Positions 28,961 through 41,187 of a DNA stretch of 64,000 nucleotides are shown one piece after another. The number at the start of each line of letters is the position of its first letter. Position 1 is the first letter of the stretch. A model generated the notes under the pieces. The model ran no database searches. It saw only the letters and a list, made by a program, of their open reading frames with translations, and was not told the DNA's origin. The stretch spans positions 133,167,147 through 133,231,146 of the forward strand of contig JAVHZZ010000005.1 of the NCBI GenBank assembly GCA_036250195.1, written 5' to 3'. The DNA is from Mixophyes australis. Lineage: Eukaryota > Chordata > Amphibia > Anura > Limnodynastidae. The translations under genes and the position numbers were made by a program.

Positions 28961-29895
28961 GTGTACTCAGCAGCGTTAGGCCGTACCCCACCCCCAAACC
29001 CCGGGTGCTGTGGTGTTGGTGATGGCGACTTCAGGCAACTGGAGATTTTTGGTTCAGCTTCTTCTAACAGCTGTTTGGTCCTTTCATCTCAGCCAAGCTG
29101 AAAACGCAGAGCCATACCTATGGTATATGTCAAAGAGAGTGGGTGTACTCAGCCTGGTTTCACATGAGAATACAAATATGGCTGACTTTTTTTCGCTAAG
29201 AGATTATCATTTCTGAGCTGGAGAAATTAGCCACATTTTCTATCCACAGGGTGTCTGGTTAGTGTTTTGGGGCTGAGAGAAGGCACCCTGTAGTATTATT
29301 AGTGCTCTCATTTCAAAGTTTAATCTCTCTGAGTGGTGCCAGAGCGGCTGTAACAGAGCCGTTTAAACTTTCTACCCCTCAGTGATGTCAGTTAATTTAT
29401 TCACTGCACTGAGCTGGGGGCATGAGATTTAAAAGTGCTCTGAGGTTCCTGCTGTGATCACCTATCTATCATCTGTGTTCTGTGCCGAAAGCCAACAAGG
29501 TATGTAGCCAGTAAAATAACACAGCTCTCCTTATAGCAGCCCACACGCTTTCCTCCTGCCTGCCTCGGAACCTGAATTTGGGGAGCACACAATATTCACA
29601 AGCTGCGCTTAACAGCTGGAGAACATGAGCCACTTGCTGTATGCCATTGCGTGGCTCACTAACATGTCACACACTCGCTGTCCTCATACTGCAGTACCTG
29701 TCACTCACTGCCCTGGAAATTGCACTGTTTTACAAATATTATAATAACATAATATTCTCTTTCATTTTGCTTAACTGTACGCCAATAGATGAACAGGTGT
29801 TGACATGTTTACATATATTTACTATATCCTGTCTCACGTTTATTAAATTAACAAAACGTCTTGCTGTGTCTGTGAAATATGAAAGGATCAGTGGT
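28961..29895. other. No gene seen
   Basis: Mixed-composition sequence without long open frames, recognisable repeats or RNA genes. It ends in gtggt, the left target duplication of Gypsy-D (29891-29895). Confidence 0.5.
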
Positions 29896-30240
29896 TGTTA
29901 TGTACTTGCCCTTAGACTTACCCTTATTCAAGATGGCCGGGACTGGCTCCTGAAGATTCCATCTTGGATCTCCTTTCCTGTTTGGGCCTAGAAAAGGCAC
30001 TTCCTGTTATGAAGCCTTTGCTTGAGTATTGTGTTTGTGTCTGAACCAGATGCTTCCACAGAACCTTGCTCCCCTGTGATTTGAAATACAATTCCTTGAT
30101 ACCTCTACAAGACCTTTATTTTGTTGATACTATGGAAGTTTCTTGTTTAACTCTTGATTACTTATATACCAAAATAAATCCTGCTTATTTCAGAACTACC
30201 TGGCTATTGGGTTCCGTTTGTGATTACCAGAAGTGTGACA
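29896..30240 (+). repeat. 5' LTR of Gypsy-D
   Basis: 345 bp, TGTTATGTACTTGCCC to AGAAGTGTGACA. AATAAA near 30175. The gag ATG is 17 bp downstream. Confidence 0.93.
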
Positions 30241-30257
30241 GGATACTCGAGCCCAAA

Positions 30258-31300
30258 ATGACGGACCCCGCCGCTACAGAACCAACTGCTTTACAGAGAC
30301 TTTCAGACCTGAGTTTCCACATGCATTCTGCCTCAAGACAGCTACAGGAATTTCATGCAAAATTTCAAGGACTTGAGACCCAGTGTACAAATAATTTTCA
30401 ACTGCAAAACCAACAGGTAACCGAGTTGCAAATAAATGTTCAAGAACTCAAAGATCAAATAGCGCTCCAAAATGGAGTTATTACAGAACAACAGGTGCGG
30501 CTTCAAGAAGTTAATGCTATAGCACCTTCGGTTGCAGTACATCAGCCCACACTCCGATTAACTCCGGCTCGATTTTCAGGTGATCGTAAAAAATACAGAG
30601 GTTTTATTAATCAATGTAATATGCATTTTGATTTACATCCTACTTATTTTTTGACTGATGTACAAAAAGTACGATGTATTCTTTTATTATTGAAAGATGA
30701 TGCCTTGGCATGGGCTTCTCCTTTGATAGAAGCAAAAAGTCCAATATTACAAAATCTTTCTAATTTTATGAATGCAATGAATCAGATATTTGATGATCCA
30801 AATCAAAGTGCTACTGCTGAGTCGGTTTTATTAAAGATGCGTAGGGGAAGACATTCAGTGGCGGAATACACCTCTGATTTTCGAAGATGGATCTTGGACA
30901 CAGATTAGAATTCGGCAGCCAAGCTGTCTGTTTATCGAAAGGGATTATCTGAGTTTATTAAGGATGATTTATCTAGAGCTGATGCACCCACTGAATTTGA
31001 TGCCTTTTTTAAACATTGTATTTGTGTTCATGCCCGTCAAATGGAGAGGAAACAGGATAGATGGGACTCCATTAGGACTCGCCCTAATTATTCAGAACCA
31101 GCAGTATGAAATTACTCTGCAACTCCTGCAACACAACAAATTGAGGAGCCTGAGCCAATGCAAATAGATACCATTCGCAAGCAGATTTCTATTGAGAGAA
31201 GAGATCATTGACGACAAGAGAATCTCTGTATTGTGGTAAATCTGGACATTATGTATCTAATTGTTCTCAACAATTTAGCAAGACAGTTGCTCCATTGATG
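30258..31300 (+). pseudogene. gag: Gypsy-D Gag, broken
   Basis: The start MTDPAATEPTALQRL lies 17 bp after the LTR. A Gln-rich coiled-coil-like region (about residues 25-85) is followed by the capsid-like domain ([39 protein letters not shown]). An in-frame TAG at 30906-30908 interrupts the domain and the same frame goes on afterwards (RKGLSEFIKDDL). A damaged zinc knuckle (YCGKSGHYVSNC) lies near 31223-31262 in another frame. Confidence 0.85.
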
Positions 31301-31355
31301 GAACCTAAAGATTCTGACCAGGAATCTAATATTTCATGCTGTTCACATCAACTGA

Positions 31356-33240
31356 ATGCTATTATTCTTCAAATCTCTTCGCTGTCTACAATTGAAAGAG
31401 AACAGAAGAATAAAAAATCATTTTTCAATTCCAATACAACTTGAGATAAACTCTCGACTTATTTCAACCATGGCAATGCTGGATTCTGGAGCCAATGGTA
31501 ACTTCATGGATATAGATTTTGATAAACAAAACAATATAGTATTTCAAGAAAGAAAGGCTCCTATATTGATGGAGACAGTTGATGGATCCCCTCTGAATTC
31601 TGGTCCCATCACACATGAGACAGAACTTATGTCCCTGATGATAGAACCCAATCATAAGGAGAAACTCACTTTTTTTCTCATCTCTTCTCCAAAATTTCCC
31701 ATAAATTTGGGTCTCCCTAGGTCCACTAACAATAACCCAGCCATTAATTGGGAGTCTCAAACCTTAAATTTTCAAGATACTATCAGTGTTGTCACTCTTG
31801 TTCAACAAAAAGAGAATCAGATCTCAGTCACCCCCTCTTCTGTGGAGGAACAACTGCCTGTTCAATATAAGGATTTTGCAGATATCTGTAACAAACATAA
31901 TGCTGACAAGTTACCCCCCCCCATCGATTATATGACTGCCCCATTAACCTACTACCTGGGGCTGCTATTCCTTTTGGTCGGATTTATCCATTAGCTGAAC
32001 CTGAATTAAAGACTCTAAATACATACCTGGAGGAAAATTAAACTAAAGGTTTTATACGTCCTTCAAAATCTCCAGCAGGGGCTCCTATTTTTTTTGTGAA
32101 AAATAAAGATGGTTCTTAGCGTCCAGGCATTCATGATAGAGATTTAAATAAGGTTACTATAAAGAATAGACATCCCAGAATTATTGGAAAGACTGCAGAC
32201 AGCAAGTATTTTCACAAAACTCGAATTAAGAAGAACTTACAACCTAATACGCATTCGACCAGGTGATGAATGGAAAACGGCTTTTCGAACAAAGTATGGA
32301 CATTATGAGTACCTTGTGATGCCGTTTGAGTTATGTAATGCGCCTACTACCTTCCAACATTTTATAAATGATGTCTTTCGAGATTTGCTTGATCTGTTCA
32401 TTATCGTATATCTTGATGATATCCTTATCTTTTCTAATTCTTTACAAGAACATCAAAAACATGTTCGAATTATTCTACGATGGCTATGCACAAACCAATT
32501 ATACATCAAGTTGGAGAAATGCGAATTCCATTGCGCTCAAATAAAATTTTTGGGTTACATTATCTCCCCTCAAAGACTATGTATGGATCCCTGTAAAGTA
32601 CATGCTGTGGTAAATTGGCCCATACCGAAAAATGTCAAAGATGTACAAAGATTTATGGGCTTTGCTAATTTTTATCGACGCTTTATAAAAGAACTTTTTT
32701 GGAATTGCTGCCCCCATTACTCAGCTCACAAAAAAGGCTTCTTCCTTTCAGTGGACTCCAGCCGCTGATAAAGCTTTTTCCTTTTTGAAAACAAAGTTCA
32801 CATCCGCTCCTATATTAATTCATTTGGATCCTACACTCCCATTTGTTTTGGAAACTGATGCATCGGATTCAGCTATAGGAGCAGTAATTTCACAAAGAGT
32901 AGGAGAAAAGATGTTACTCCCCCCCAGTGCTTTTTATTCAAGGCAAATGACTGCTTCTGAAAAGAACTATGCTGTGGGAAATAAAGAACTTCTTGCCATT
33001 ATAGCTGCTTTTTCAGAATGGAGACATCGTTTAGAAGGTGCAAAGCGTCAAGTGATAGTCCTCACCGATCATCTGAATTTGGAATTCCGTAAATCAGTAA
33101 AAAGATTATCTCCCCGACAAGCTCGATGGGCTCTCTTTTTAAGCCGTTTTGATTTCCTATAGACCTGGATCAAAGAATGGAAAAGCTGATGCCCTCTCAA
33201 GAGCCTATGCGGAGAATCCTCAACAGGTAAAGCCTGTTCA
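31356..33240 (+). pseudogene. pol: Gypsy-D protease, RT and RNase H, broken
   Basis: Protease: MLDSGANGNFMD near 31480. RT fingers are broken near 31990-32180. From 32184 a frame reads [47 protein letters not shown] and [11 protein letters not shown], so YLDD is kept. RNase H from 32785 reads [36 protein letters not shown] frameshift near 33160 precedes SKNGKADALSR-like sequence. Multiple stops make it inactive. Confidence 0.9.
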
Positions 33241-33739
33241 AACAAATAATTCCTGATTCAAATTTTTTGGGGGTTATTTACAAAGATCAAGAATGGATAT
33301 GATACGGATTCTACCCTCATGAATGCTCCAAAAAATGTTAAATTAACTTATGACAACAGTGTCTGGCATATGGCACATCAACTATACTTTCCAGAAAAAG
33401 CACGGTTAAAGGTCATGCACTATTCCATGACTCTAAATTAGCAAGCCATAAAGGACTCCAGAAAACTCAAGAACTGTTAAACCGCTCATTCTGGTGACCT
33501 AACTATAAGGAAGATGTAGCAAAATATGTATCCTCTTGTACAACGTGTTCTCCTTTTGGACTATTACAACCTTTGCCAATACCTACGCGTCCATGGGATT
33601 CCATTTCCATGGACTTTATTGTAGACCTTCCGAGACCTAAGAATATGACCACTATCTTTGTGGTAATTGACAGACTGACAAAGATGGCTCACTTTATACC
33701 CTGCCAGGGTACTCCTACAGCAAAAGAAACAGCCGACTT
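33241..33739 (+). pseudogene. pol: Gypsy-D integrase, N-terminal half
   Basis: A degraded zinc-binding part (about 33400-33550, with CTTCSPFG-like Cys pair) is followed by RPWDSISMDFIVDLPRPKN and VVIDRLTKMAHFIPC, the first catalytic Asp region. The frame is cut by the LINE insertion after ACAGCCGACTT at 33739. Confidence 0.85.
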
Positions 33740-35113
33740 GTCTAAGCTTAGAGCCCTTTTATGTATCTCCTCTCCAATTTCCCCACTTACCCCATTATGT
33801 AATAACCCAATGTTCCCTCCGGGGATTACCCGGCTAGCTTTCAAACAGTGGTCTCAAGCAGGGATCCATCGTGTAGGCCAGTTGGTGAGTGCTACGTGGG
33901 TTCTCTCATTCACAGAGATCCAATCCAAATGGGATTTGCCTAATACAAAGATCTGGAGATACTTACAGATTAAAAATCTTTTGTCACAGGGCCTCCCAAA
34001 ACAACACACTTCTAGTAGTTTAACGGTTTTTGAATCTTTGTGTTTCAGTTCACCATTTCCCTCACATTCCCTTTCAACTATATATAAGATTTTGGTAGAA
34101 CATCTATTCGTATCCCCTCCGAAATTTACCATAGAGTGGGAGAGAGATCTAGGAATTGAGTTACAAGAGGCAGACTGGTCTAAAATCTTTCAAGCAGCTC
34201 ACGCATGTTCTCCTAATGTTTCAATCCTAGAAACTCACTATAAGGTAATTACCAGGTGGTACAGATGCCCGGCTCATCTGGCAAGGGTCTCCGTGGGGTG
34301 CCCGACACTTGTTGGAGATGCAACCAGAGTTCTGGTTCTCTTTCGCATATCTGGTGGGACTGCCCCGTGTTGCAAACGTTTTGGTGCCGGGTGGTAAGCA
34401 TCACGCGGAAGTTGCTAGGTCAAAACATACCCAACACCCCGGTGTTCTGGCTGTTAAATAAAGTTGACATGCCTCTATCACATTTTAAAAAATCTCTCTT
34501 AAAATTTATTATCTCGGCAGCGAAGGCAGTAATTCCAGTGAAATGGAGATCAACTACGCCTCTGAGTATTCGGGACTGGTCTAATAGATTGGAACACTAT
34601 AGGGTCATGGATGAGATGCATCTGTCAACCACAGACTCGTTTGAAATGTATTATGCTATTTGGGGTCCATGGTTAAATCTTTTAGACTCTCCAGAGTCCC
34701 CGATTTCAAAATTTGACTGATTGAGTGGTTTTGTTCCCTTTTTTGCACCCGACGGTGGCTTGGTTGGATGGACCATTTGGGCTCGTTGTGTGCCCGGCAG
34801 ATACATAACCTACTAGGTTGACAGAGCTTTAAACTAAACTGAAGTTTTGAATGAGGAATTTTGCTAGACTCCCCCCCAATGTGGTTCCCCCTTCCCTCCT
34901 TTCCCTTTGTCTTTGTCTGTATGTTATTGGTTATATGGTTATTAGCAGGTATGAGCATGGTTTGGCATATCTCTTTTACAGGTTTCTGAGTACATTTTGG
35001 ACTGGTGCCAGGATGTAATTTTCTCAGTGTCAATAACATACCATGCCAATTTGTTGGTTGTGCATTTATAACCTGTATATGTGAATAAAACCCAATAAAA
35101 ATTTAATTTTAAA
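33740..35113 (+). mobile_element. 5'-truncated L1/Tx-type LINE inside Gypsy-D
   Basis: Flanked by an 18-bp target duplication (AAAAGAAACAGCCGACTT at 33722-33739; one difference in the copy at 35114-35131). The 3' end is A-rich with AATAAA signals (about 35085-35100). The coding part holds the C-terminus of ORF2, with the Cys/His motif DTCWRCNQSSGSLSHIWWDC after KIWRYLQIKN and YKVITRWYRCP blocks, in two frames. Endonuclease and RT are absent, as expected of aborted target-primed reverse transcription. Confidence 0.92.
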
Positions 35114-36036
35114 AAAAGAAACAGCAGACTTACTTATAAAAGAAGTTTTTCGTTTGCATGGCGTTCCTAATGATGTGGTGTCAGACCGAGGCGTTCAATT
35201 CACATCACGATTTTGGAAACAGTTTTGCAAATCCCTTGCCATTTTGGTGAACTTGTCCACTGCATTTCATCCACAGTCAAATGGACAAACGGAGCAAACA
35301 AACCAAACACTTGAGCAATACCTCAGGTGTTCTATTTGTCACCTACAAGATGATTGAGTTGATATCCTGCCCATGGCTGAGTTTGCATACAATAATTCTC
35401 CACATTCGTCTACAAGATTTAGCCCTTTCTATGCTAATCTAGGATATCATCCAAATATATGTCCCAATCTACCTTGTGACTCTCCACTTCCTGTTGCGGA
35501 AGATAGACTGATTCTTATGCAAAGTAATCTTGAATTATTAAAAGAGACATTGAAAGCTTCTCAAGAAAGATGTAAACGCGATGCTGACAGATCACGAAGG
35601 GCTGCTCCAACTTTTAATATTGGTGATGAAGGTACCATCTGCCAAATTGGGAAGTAAGTTTATTGGTCCATATAAGATCATTGCACAGATTAGTTCAGTG
35701 GCTTTTCGATTGGATCTTCCTGATTCCATGAAGGTACATCCTGTTTTTCATGTGTCATTACTAAAACCTTCAGTTAAGAATCCATTTCCTGGTCGCACTT
35801 TGCCTCCTCCTGAGCCAATTCAAGTTTATGAGCATGAGAAATTTATAGTTGAAAAGATCCTGGACTCTTGTATATTTCGAAATCAATTACAGTATCTGCT
35901 ACTTTGGCATGGGTATGGGACAGAAGATGACTCTTGGCAATCTGCTAAGGATGCTCATGCCCCACTTTTGGTAAAAACATTTCATCGCCAGCATCGTGGG
36001 AAGCCTGGTCCTAAGTCGTCCGGAGGAAGTCGTTGA
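35114..36036 (+). pseudogene. pol: Gypsy-D integrase C-terminal half and chromodomain
   Basis: Resumes with [23 protein letters not shown] sequence (second catalytic Asp) and [16 protein letters not shown] (third acid). It has a TGA near 35356, and further on KFIGPYKIIAQI and a chromodomain (KFIVEKILD ... WHGYGTEDDSW) near 35850-35945. The frame changes near 35640. A purine run GAGAAGGGGG (36036-36045) precedes the 3' LTR. Confidence 0.9.
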
Positions 36037-36049
36037 GAAGGGGGTATCC

Positions 36050-36473
36050 TGTTATGTACTTGCCCTTAGATTTGCCCTCATTCAAGATGGCAGTGATTGC
36101 CTCATGAAGTTTCCATCTTAGATCTCTGTTATGAACTTGCCCTTACAATAGCCCTTATCCAAGATGGCCGGGACTGGCTCATGAAGATTCCATCTTGGAT
36201 CTCATTTCCTGTTTGGGCCTAGAAAAGGCACTTCCTGTTATGAAGCCTTTGCTCAAGTATTGTGTTTGTGTCTGAACCAGATGCTTCTACAGAACCTTGC
36301 TCCCTTGTGATTTGGAATACAATTCCTGGATATCTCTACAAGACCTTTATCTTGTTGATACTTTGGAAGTTTCTTGTTTGACTCTTGATAATTACTTATA
36401 TATCAAAATAAATCCTGCTTATTTCAGAACTACCTGGCTATTGGGTTCCGTTTGTGATACCAGAAGTGTGACA
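36050..36473 (+). repeat. 3' LTR of Gypsy-D with internal duplication
   Basis: 424 bp, 79 bp longer than the 5' LTR. The first part (TGTTATGTACTTGCCCTTAG ... CATCTTAGATCTC) is repeated at once (TGTTATGAACTTGCCCTTAC ... CATCTTGGATCTC, from 36128). The two units differ at several positions. The remainder matches the 5' LTR. Confidence 0.93.
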
Positions 36474-36478
36474 GTGGT

Positions 36479-37504
36479 AGTATATTTATTTTGTCTTTGT
36501 GGGTGGACTTGGGTTGAAAGGAATCGAAGCATGTGTGCTTGATTTTGCCTTTGTTTTTGCAAAGATATGATGCTTTTGTTTGAGTTGCATGGCTTTATGT
36601 GCTAGGGGTTTCTTGCATTCCCGAGCTCAGTTACGTTTATCTCTGCAAGGAGATGGGAAAGTCTGGCTGCTGTAGATGGACATACACTTCCAAGTTGTCA
36701 CACTGGCTGCACTCTGGAGCGATGTGTCAAATAGTGCCAGTATACTACAACGCGTAGTATAAATCTCTATCTAGTCCACTGCACTGCGGATAAATTTCTT
36801 CTAAAGTACTGTCAATCTCAGTGCATTGCACTATATAACTGCAGAGCGCATGTATATCTAGCCAAGTGCCCATCTCATTCACTGCAGTATCTGCAAGTAA
36901 TGGTTCTCAGTGGAATGCATAGGATATAGAGAGATGCACTCTGACAGAGACATTCATAAGTGCAAGATGACTGTGATCATGATATTGGAGACAACATGGC
37001 AGCATGTGGACACAAAGAACACTCATGGGAAGTCTCCATTGGAAACCACGAGATAAACTTCTGTCCACTAGGAAAACCACCAATAGCTGGACTTTGGGTA
37101 AAAAAGCACAATTTACGTTTACAATTTTAGGGACTAATAGAAGTCAGTTTGTATGATACAGATCCATTTATTCTCTTATTGTTTCGATGGAGAGTCTCTG
37201 AGATGATTCTATTCAGATTGTTCATATTTACAAGAACTTTTCTACCTTTGGGATACTAATTTGTGTCCATAGGCGAGTGACACTTGTTTGTACTGGTATT
37301 ACTATACCCCCTAGGGAAAAGCTAACATAGTGACATTAATCACTTATAGTTGTGTACACTTATTATTATTTATATTTCATACACACATGGTCTATATTTA
37401 CCAGCTCCCCTCAGACACACAACTGAATAACTCTCTGGATTTCTTACCAAACACACAGTGTAGAGCTAATTTGTTTTCTTTATAGTTGTTGTAATCAAGG
37501 ATGC
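36479..37504. other. No gene seen
   Basis: AT-rich sequence without long frames or repeats that could be recognised. It is continuous with the flank left of Gypsy-D at 29895. Confidence 0.5.
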
Positions 37505-38095
37505 TGGATACTGGTGCATAGGCTGTGACAATTGAAAGAAAAGCTGTTGCGCAGGGGGTGATGTGAGATCAACGCTGGGGCACAAGGTGTGATGTGATAA
37601 AAAATCATGGGCACATAGGAGTAATGTGAGAGAAAATTATACTTGTGCATAGGCTGTGACAATTGAAAAAAAAGCTGGTGAGCAGTTGGTGACATATGAA
37701 AGCAAAGCTGGTATGCAAGGGGTAACATGAAAGAAAAGCTGGGGCACGGTGTGACATGAGAAAGAAAAGCTTGTGTGCAGGGGGTGGCAATTGAAAGAAA
37801 ATTTGGTGCACAGGAGTGACATGAAAGAAAAGCTGGTGCGCAAGTGATGATATGTGAAAGAAAAGCTGGTGCGCAAGTGATGATATGTGAAAGAAAAGTT
37901 GGTGCACAAGTGGTGATGTGAGATAAAATCTGGTGTATAGGCAGTGACAAGTGAGAGAAAAGCTTGTGCATATAGGAGTGACGTGACAGAAAAGCTGGTA
38001 CGCAGGGGGTGACAAAGCTGGTGCACTTGGCAATGGCATTTGTGCATGCGATCACAAACCTGGTGTGCATTGGGGTATGTGTGAGAGAAAGCCAT
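37505..38095. repeat. 33-bp minisatellite, degenerate
   Basis: Units such as GTGAAAGAAAAGCTGGTGCG plus CAAGTGATGATAT recur about every 33 bp, with 30- to 39-bp variants, roughly 18 copies. The minus strand is open in three frames with 11-residue periodic peptides (HLCTNFSFTYH and similar), a by-product of a unit length divisible by three. Confidence 0.85.
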
Positions 38096-38519
38096 GAATG
38101 GAAATGGAGGGTGCTAGCTTTAGAGGAAATCTTAGTAAATATTACTTTATCAAAACAGTAGTGGATAAGTGGGCTAGTCATCCAACAGTGGTGGTAGAGG
38201 TTAGTATAATAGAGCAATATTAAAAATCTTGTTTTTTAGGGATTAATAAAAATAGTGGAAATTAGATAGTCCAAGTTATTCTTAATGGCCGAACAATTTT
38301 AGGCTTATAAATTTATTATCAATATTTTTACTTTACAAAAGCCATGAAATTCCATAGACAAGAAACTTTACAGTTTAACATGTCCGATTAAGGTTCCTTA
38401 CACACCATCTAAAATGTAAGAAAACTATTGAAACTCTTCCACTCAAACTCCAAAAAGCAATGAAATTACGATTAAGGCAGAAACCTTAATGGACGTGTTA
38501 CTTGCGCAATACAGACATG
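38096..38519. other. No gene seen
   Basis: AT-rich flank between minisatellite and MITE, without a supported feature. Confidence 0.5.
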
Positions 38520-38685
38520 GGGGTAAATGTATCAATATGCGGGTTCTTCAACACCCACGTGTTCAGCCTCTTCCGCAATTAAATTTCAAGTTAACCCTTT
38601 ACAATGCAGCGCCGCTTGAAATTTAATCGCGGAAGAGGCTGAACACGCGGGTGTTGAAGAACCCGCATATTGATACATTTACCCC
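38520..38685. mobile_element. 166-bp MITE
   Basis: Near-perfect inverted repeats of about 70 bp start GGGGTAAATGTATCAATATG and contain TTCTTCAACACCC and CAGCCTCTTCCGC. The 3-bp duplication atg is at 38517-38519 and 38686-38688. Different termini from the GGGCTAGATTT family. A 3-bp TSD fits the PIF/Harbinger superfamily. Confidence 0.88.
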
Positions 38686-39101
38686 ATGGTATGCCATCAC
38701 ATCTTGTGGTTAGCTGCAGATTCAGCACTATCATGGAGTGAGATTGCTGTCACTCACAAAATTGTGGAGCTGCTAATTCACAGATTTGTGTGTTCACTTG
38801 AATACACATATGCAGTACTATTACATTTTCTTAGTTTAGCTTGATCATAGGTTAGGGCCTATGACATGTTAAACCGTAAGGAATGTTGTTATACTTACAT
38901 TTAATAATTTATTTATTTGTTTTCCCAATACTTAGTGAAAAAGAAGACATAATCTGAAGACTTTTTACTAATGTTGGAATGTATCAAAGTTTTATATGAA
39001 TGGATTGGACCTTTACTTCTGTAAGTACCATTTTAGCAGAATAAAAGTATTTTGTATAATAATAAAGTTAATTGATTAATTACTAATTAGTCTGTAAAAA
39101 A

Positions 39102-39104
<3 letters not shown>

Positions 39105-39135
<31 letters not shown>
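39105..39135. repeat. (TA)n microsatellite
   Basis: About 15 TA units, directly after an A-rich stretch. Confidence 0.95.
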
Positions 39136-39137
<2 letters not shown>

Positions 39138-39239
39138 ATTAAACAGTATTAATGAATGAGACTCATCAAGTATAAATTTTGTCATACTATTTTACATAAA
39201 AATACAACTATAGCAAATTTATATAGCATATATTAGATT

Positions 39240-39598
39240 AGGGCAGCACAGTGTCCTAGTGATTAGCACTTCTGCCTCTCAGCGCTGGGTTCATGAGTTC
39301 GATTCCCGACCATGGCCTTATCTGTGTGGAGTTTGTATGTTCTCCCTGTGTTTGCGTGGGTTTCCTCCGGGTGCTCCGGTTTCCTCCCACACTCCAAAAA
39401 CATACTGCTAGGTTAATTGGCTACTATCAAAAATTTACCCTAGTCTCTGTCTGTCTGTCTGTCTATGTCTGTGTGTGAGTGTGTGTCTCTATTAGGGAAT
39501 TTAGACTGTAAGCTCCAATGGGGCAGGGACTGATGGGAATGAGTTCTCTGTACAGAGCTGCGGAATTAGTGGCGCTATATGAATAAATGATGATTATG
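39240..39598 (+). mobile_element. tRNA-derived SINE
   Basis: The head has pol III box-like motifs (TAGTGATTAGCACTTCTGCC; GAGTTCGATTCCC). The conserved body reads GGAGTTTGTATGTTCTCCCT and TCCTCCCACACTCCAAAAAC, followed by a (CTGT)n stretch. The tail AGACTGTAAGCTCCAATGGG ends in ATGAATAAATGATGAT. A 12-bp duplication ATATATTAGATT flanks it (39228-39239, 39599-39610). The central block is typical of vertebrate V-SINE-like families. It is not a functional tRNA gene. Confidence 0.92.
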
Positions 39599-39610
39599 AT
39601 ATATTAGATT

Positions 39611-40435
39611 TCTCAACGATACCTTTATGACACTGTAATGTTGACATGATGAGATTGAAAGAATAACAAACAAAACATACAAGGAAAGAAATATGATATA
39701 ACATAATAACTAACAATGTTTTGAGAGAAAATAACAATTATTGAGTAAGTTTGGATAAAGGTGTCTAAAAAAGATGACAAGACATTGGGTTTGCATTACT
39801 GATAATGTGTAAATATAACATACTCTGATATGTTTTTAATTATAATATGTATTTGTTTGGTCAGCACATACATTACATTGTAGGCATAAAATTGTGGGCG
39901 GGCTATGCACAGCATTGTAGACATACTTTTGTGGGCGGGCGCTAAATACATAACATTGGAGGCATACTTTTGTGGCTGGGCGCAATATACATTACATTGT
40001 TGCTAGAATATTTGGGGCGGGAAATTGATTTAATTGCCGGCATAACATTATATTTGTAGGGATTTATATATTGTGTGTCGGATATTTTATCTTGTAACCA
40101 TCATCGCTTTAAGTATTTCATATGTTGCAGGGATATATTGTGTAAGTATTTTGTGTTTGTAAGGAATAATCCATGTAAGAATTTCTGGTGTCTATATTTA
40201 TTCCGTAAGGAAATACTATCTTTTCATCTTTTATGCATTGGGATTTCTTTACTGTAAGTATTCTAGTCGTGTAAATATTTTAGGTGTAAGTATTATTTGT
40301 CTAAATATTTACATCTCAAAGGGATTTTCGGCGTACGTATTTTATACATGGAGGGATAAATGTGTAAGGAAATGTTCCGTCAGGATTTCTTCAGTCGGGA
40401 AAACTTACCGCACCCTTTTCATGTGCTAGCTGTGT
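39611..40435. other. No gene seen; short degenerate repeats
   Basis: 39870-40010 holds three loose copies of a unit with TTGTAGGCATACTTTTGTGGGC. 40060-40330 is rich in TGTGTAAGTATTT words. No frame or RNA gene supported. Confidence 0.5.
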
Positions 40436-40439
40436 AGAT

Positions 40440-41187
40440 GGTGGTAATAGGGTATCCTAGAGAGATTAAGATGGTGGTTGAGGAATATCATAAGATTGTC
40501 TGAAGTGGTGGGTTTTCAGAGAACGCTTGAAGGTTTGAAGAATAGAAGAAAGTCTTATTGTGCGAGGGAAGGAATTCCACAAAGTGGGTGCAGCCCTAAA
40601 AAAGTCCAGTAACCGGGAATGGGAGGATGTGATGAGTGTGGAAGTGAGATGCAGCTCTTGTGCAGAACGAAGTTGTTGAGTTGGGAGATATTTTCAGACA
40701 AGTGAGGAGATGTATGTCGGTGCAATTTTGTTGACAGCCTTCTATGTTAGTAGAAAAATTTTAGATTGGATTTGTTGAAAAACAGGCACCAAATGTAGAT
40801 ATTGAGAGAGTGGCTCTGCAGAGGAAGAACAGTTTGCAAGGAAAATCAATCTAGCAGCTGCATGCAAAATAGATGGTAGGGATTCGAGTCTGATTTTGGG
40901 AAGACCAGTAAGGAGGGAATTGCAATAGTTGATGCGGGAGATGATGAGTGTATGAACTAAGGCTTTTGCAGTGTCTTATGTGAGATATGTGCGTATTCTG
41001 GAAATGTTCTTTAGATTTATGTAACATGATTTACATATAGAGTCGATGTGGGGAACAAAGGAGAGCTGTGAATCAAGGATTACACCTAGGCAGCGAGCTT
41101 GCGGGGTGGGATTTATGGTCATGTTATTAACAGAAATAGAAATGTCAGGCAAGAAGCTTTTGTTTTTGGGGGTGAACATTATTGGGG
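40440..41187 (-). pseudogene. LINE reverse transcriptase, C-terminal part (CR1/L2-like)
   Basis: On the minus strand SFLPDISISVNNMTINPTPQ and RCLGVILDSQLSFVPHIDSI, then CYINLKNISRIRTYLT, are the conserved block after the RT palm in vertebrate CR1/L2-type LINEs. Further left the sequence continues in broken frames to the usual end (LWNSLPRTIR-type block near 40560). It is cut at 41188 by the large inverted repeat; the upstream part is at 42996-43190. Confidence 0.8.

Larger units (their letters stand above)
29896..36473 (+). mobile_element. Gypsy-D, degraded chromodomain Ty3/gypsy element with nested LINE
   Basis: LTRs at 29896-30240 and 36050-36473 are flanked by gtggt (29891-29895, 36474-36478). 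Gag, protease, RT, RNase H, integrase and chromodomain are all found in order but with many stops and shifts, clearly more than Gypsy-B. A LINE interrupts integrase. AT-rich coding sequence and short LTRs mark it as a different family from Gypsy-A, -B and -C. Confidence 0.93.

Noticed and set aside
39250..39320. tRNA gene
   Set aside because: Box A/B-like motifs belong to a SINE head; no cloverleaf, and a 12-bp target duplication encloses the whole SINE.
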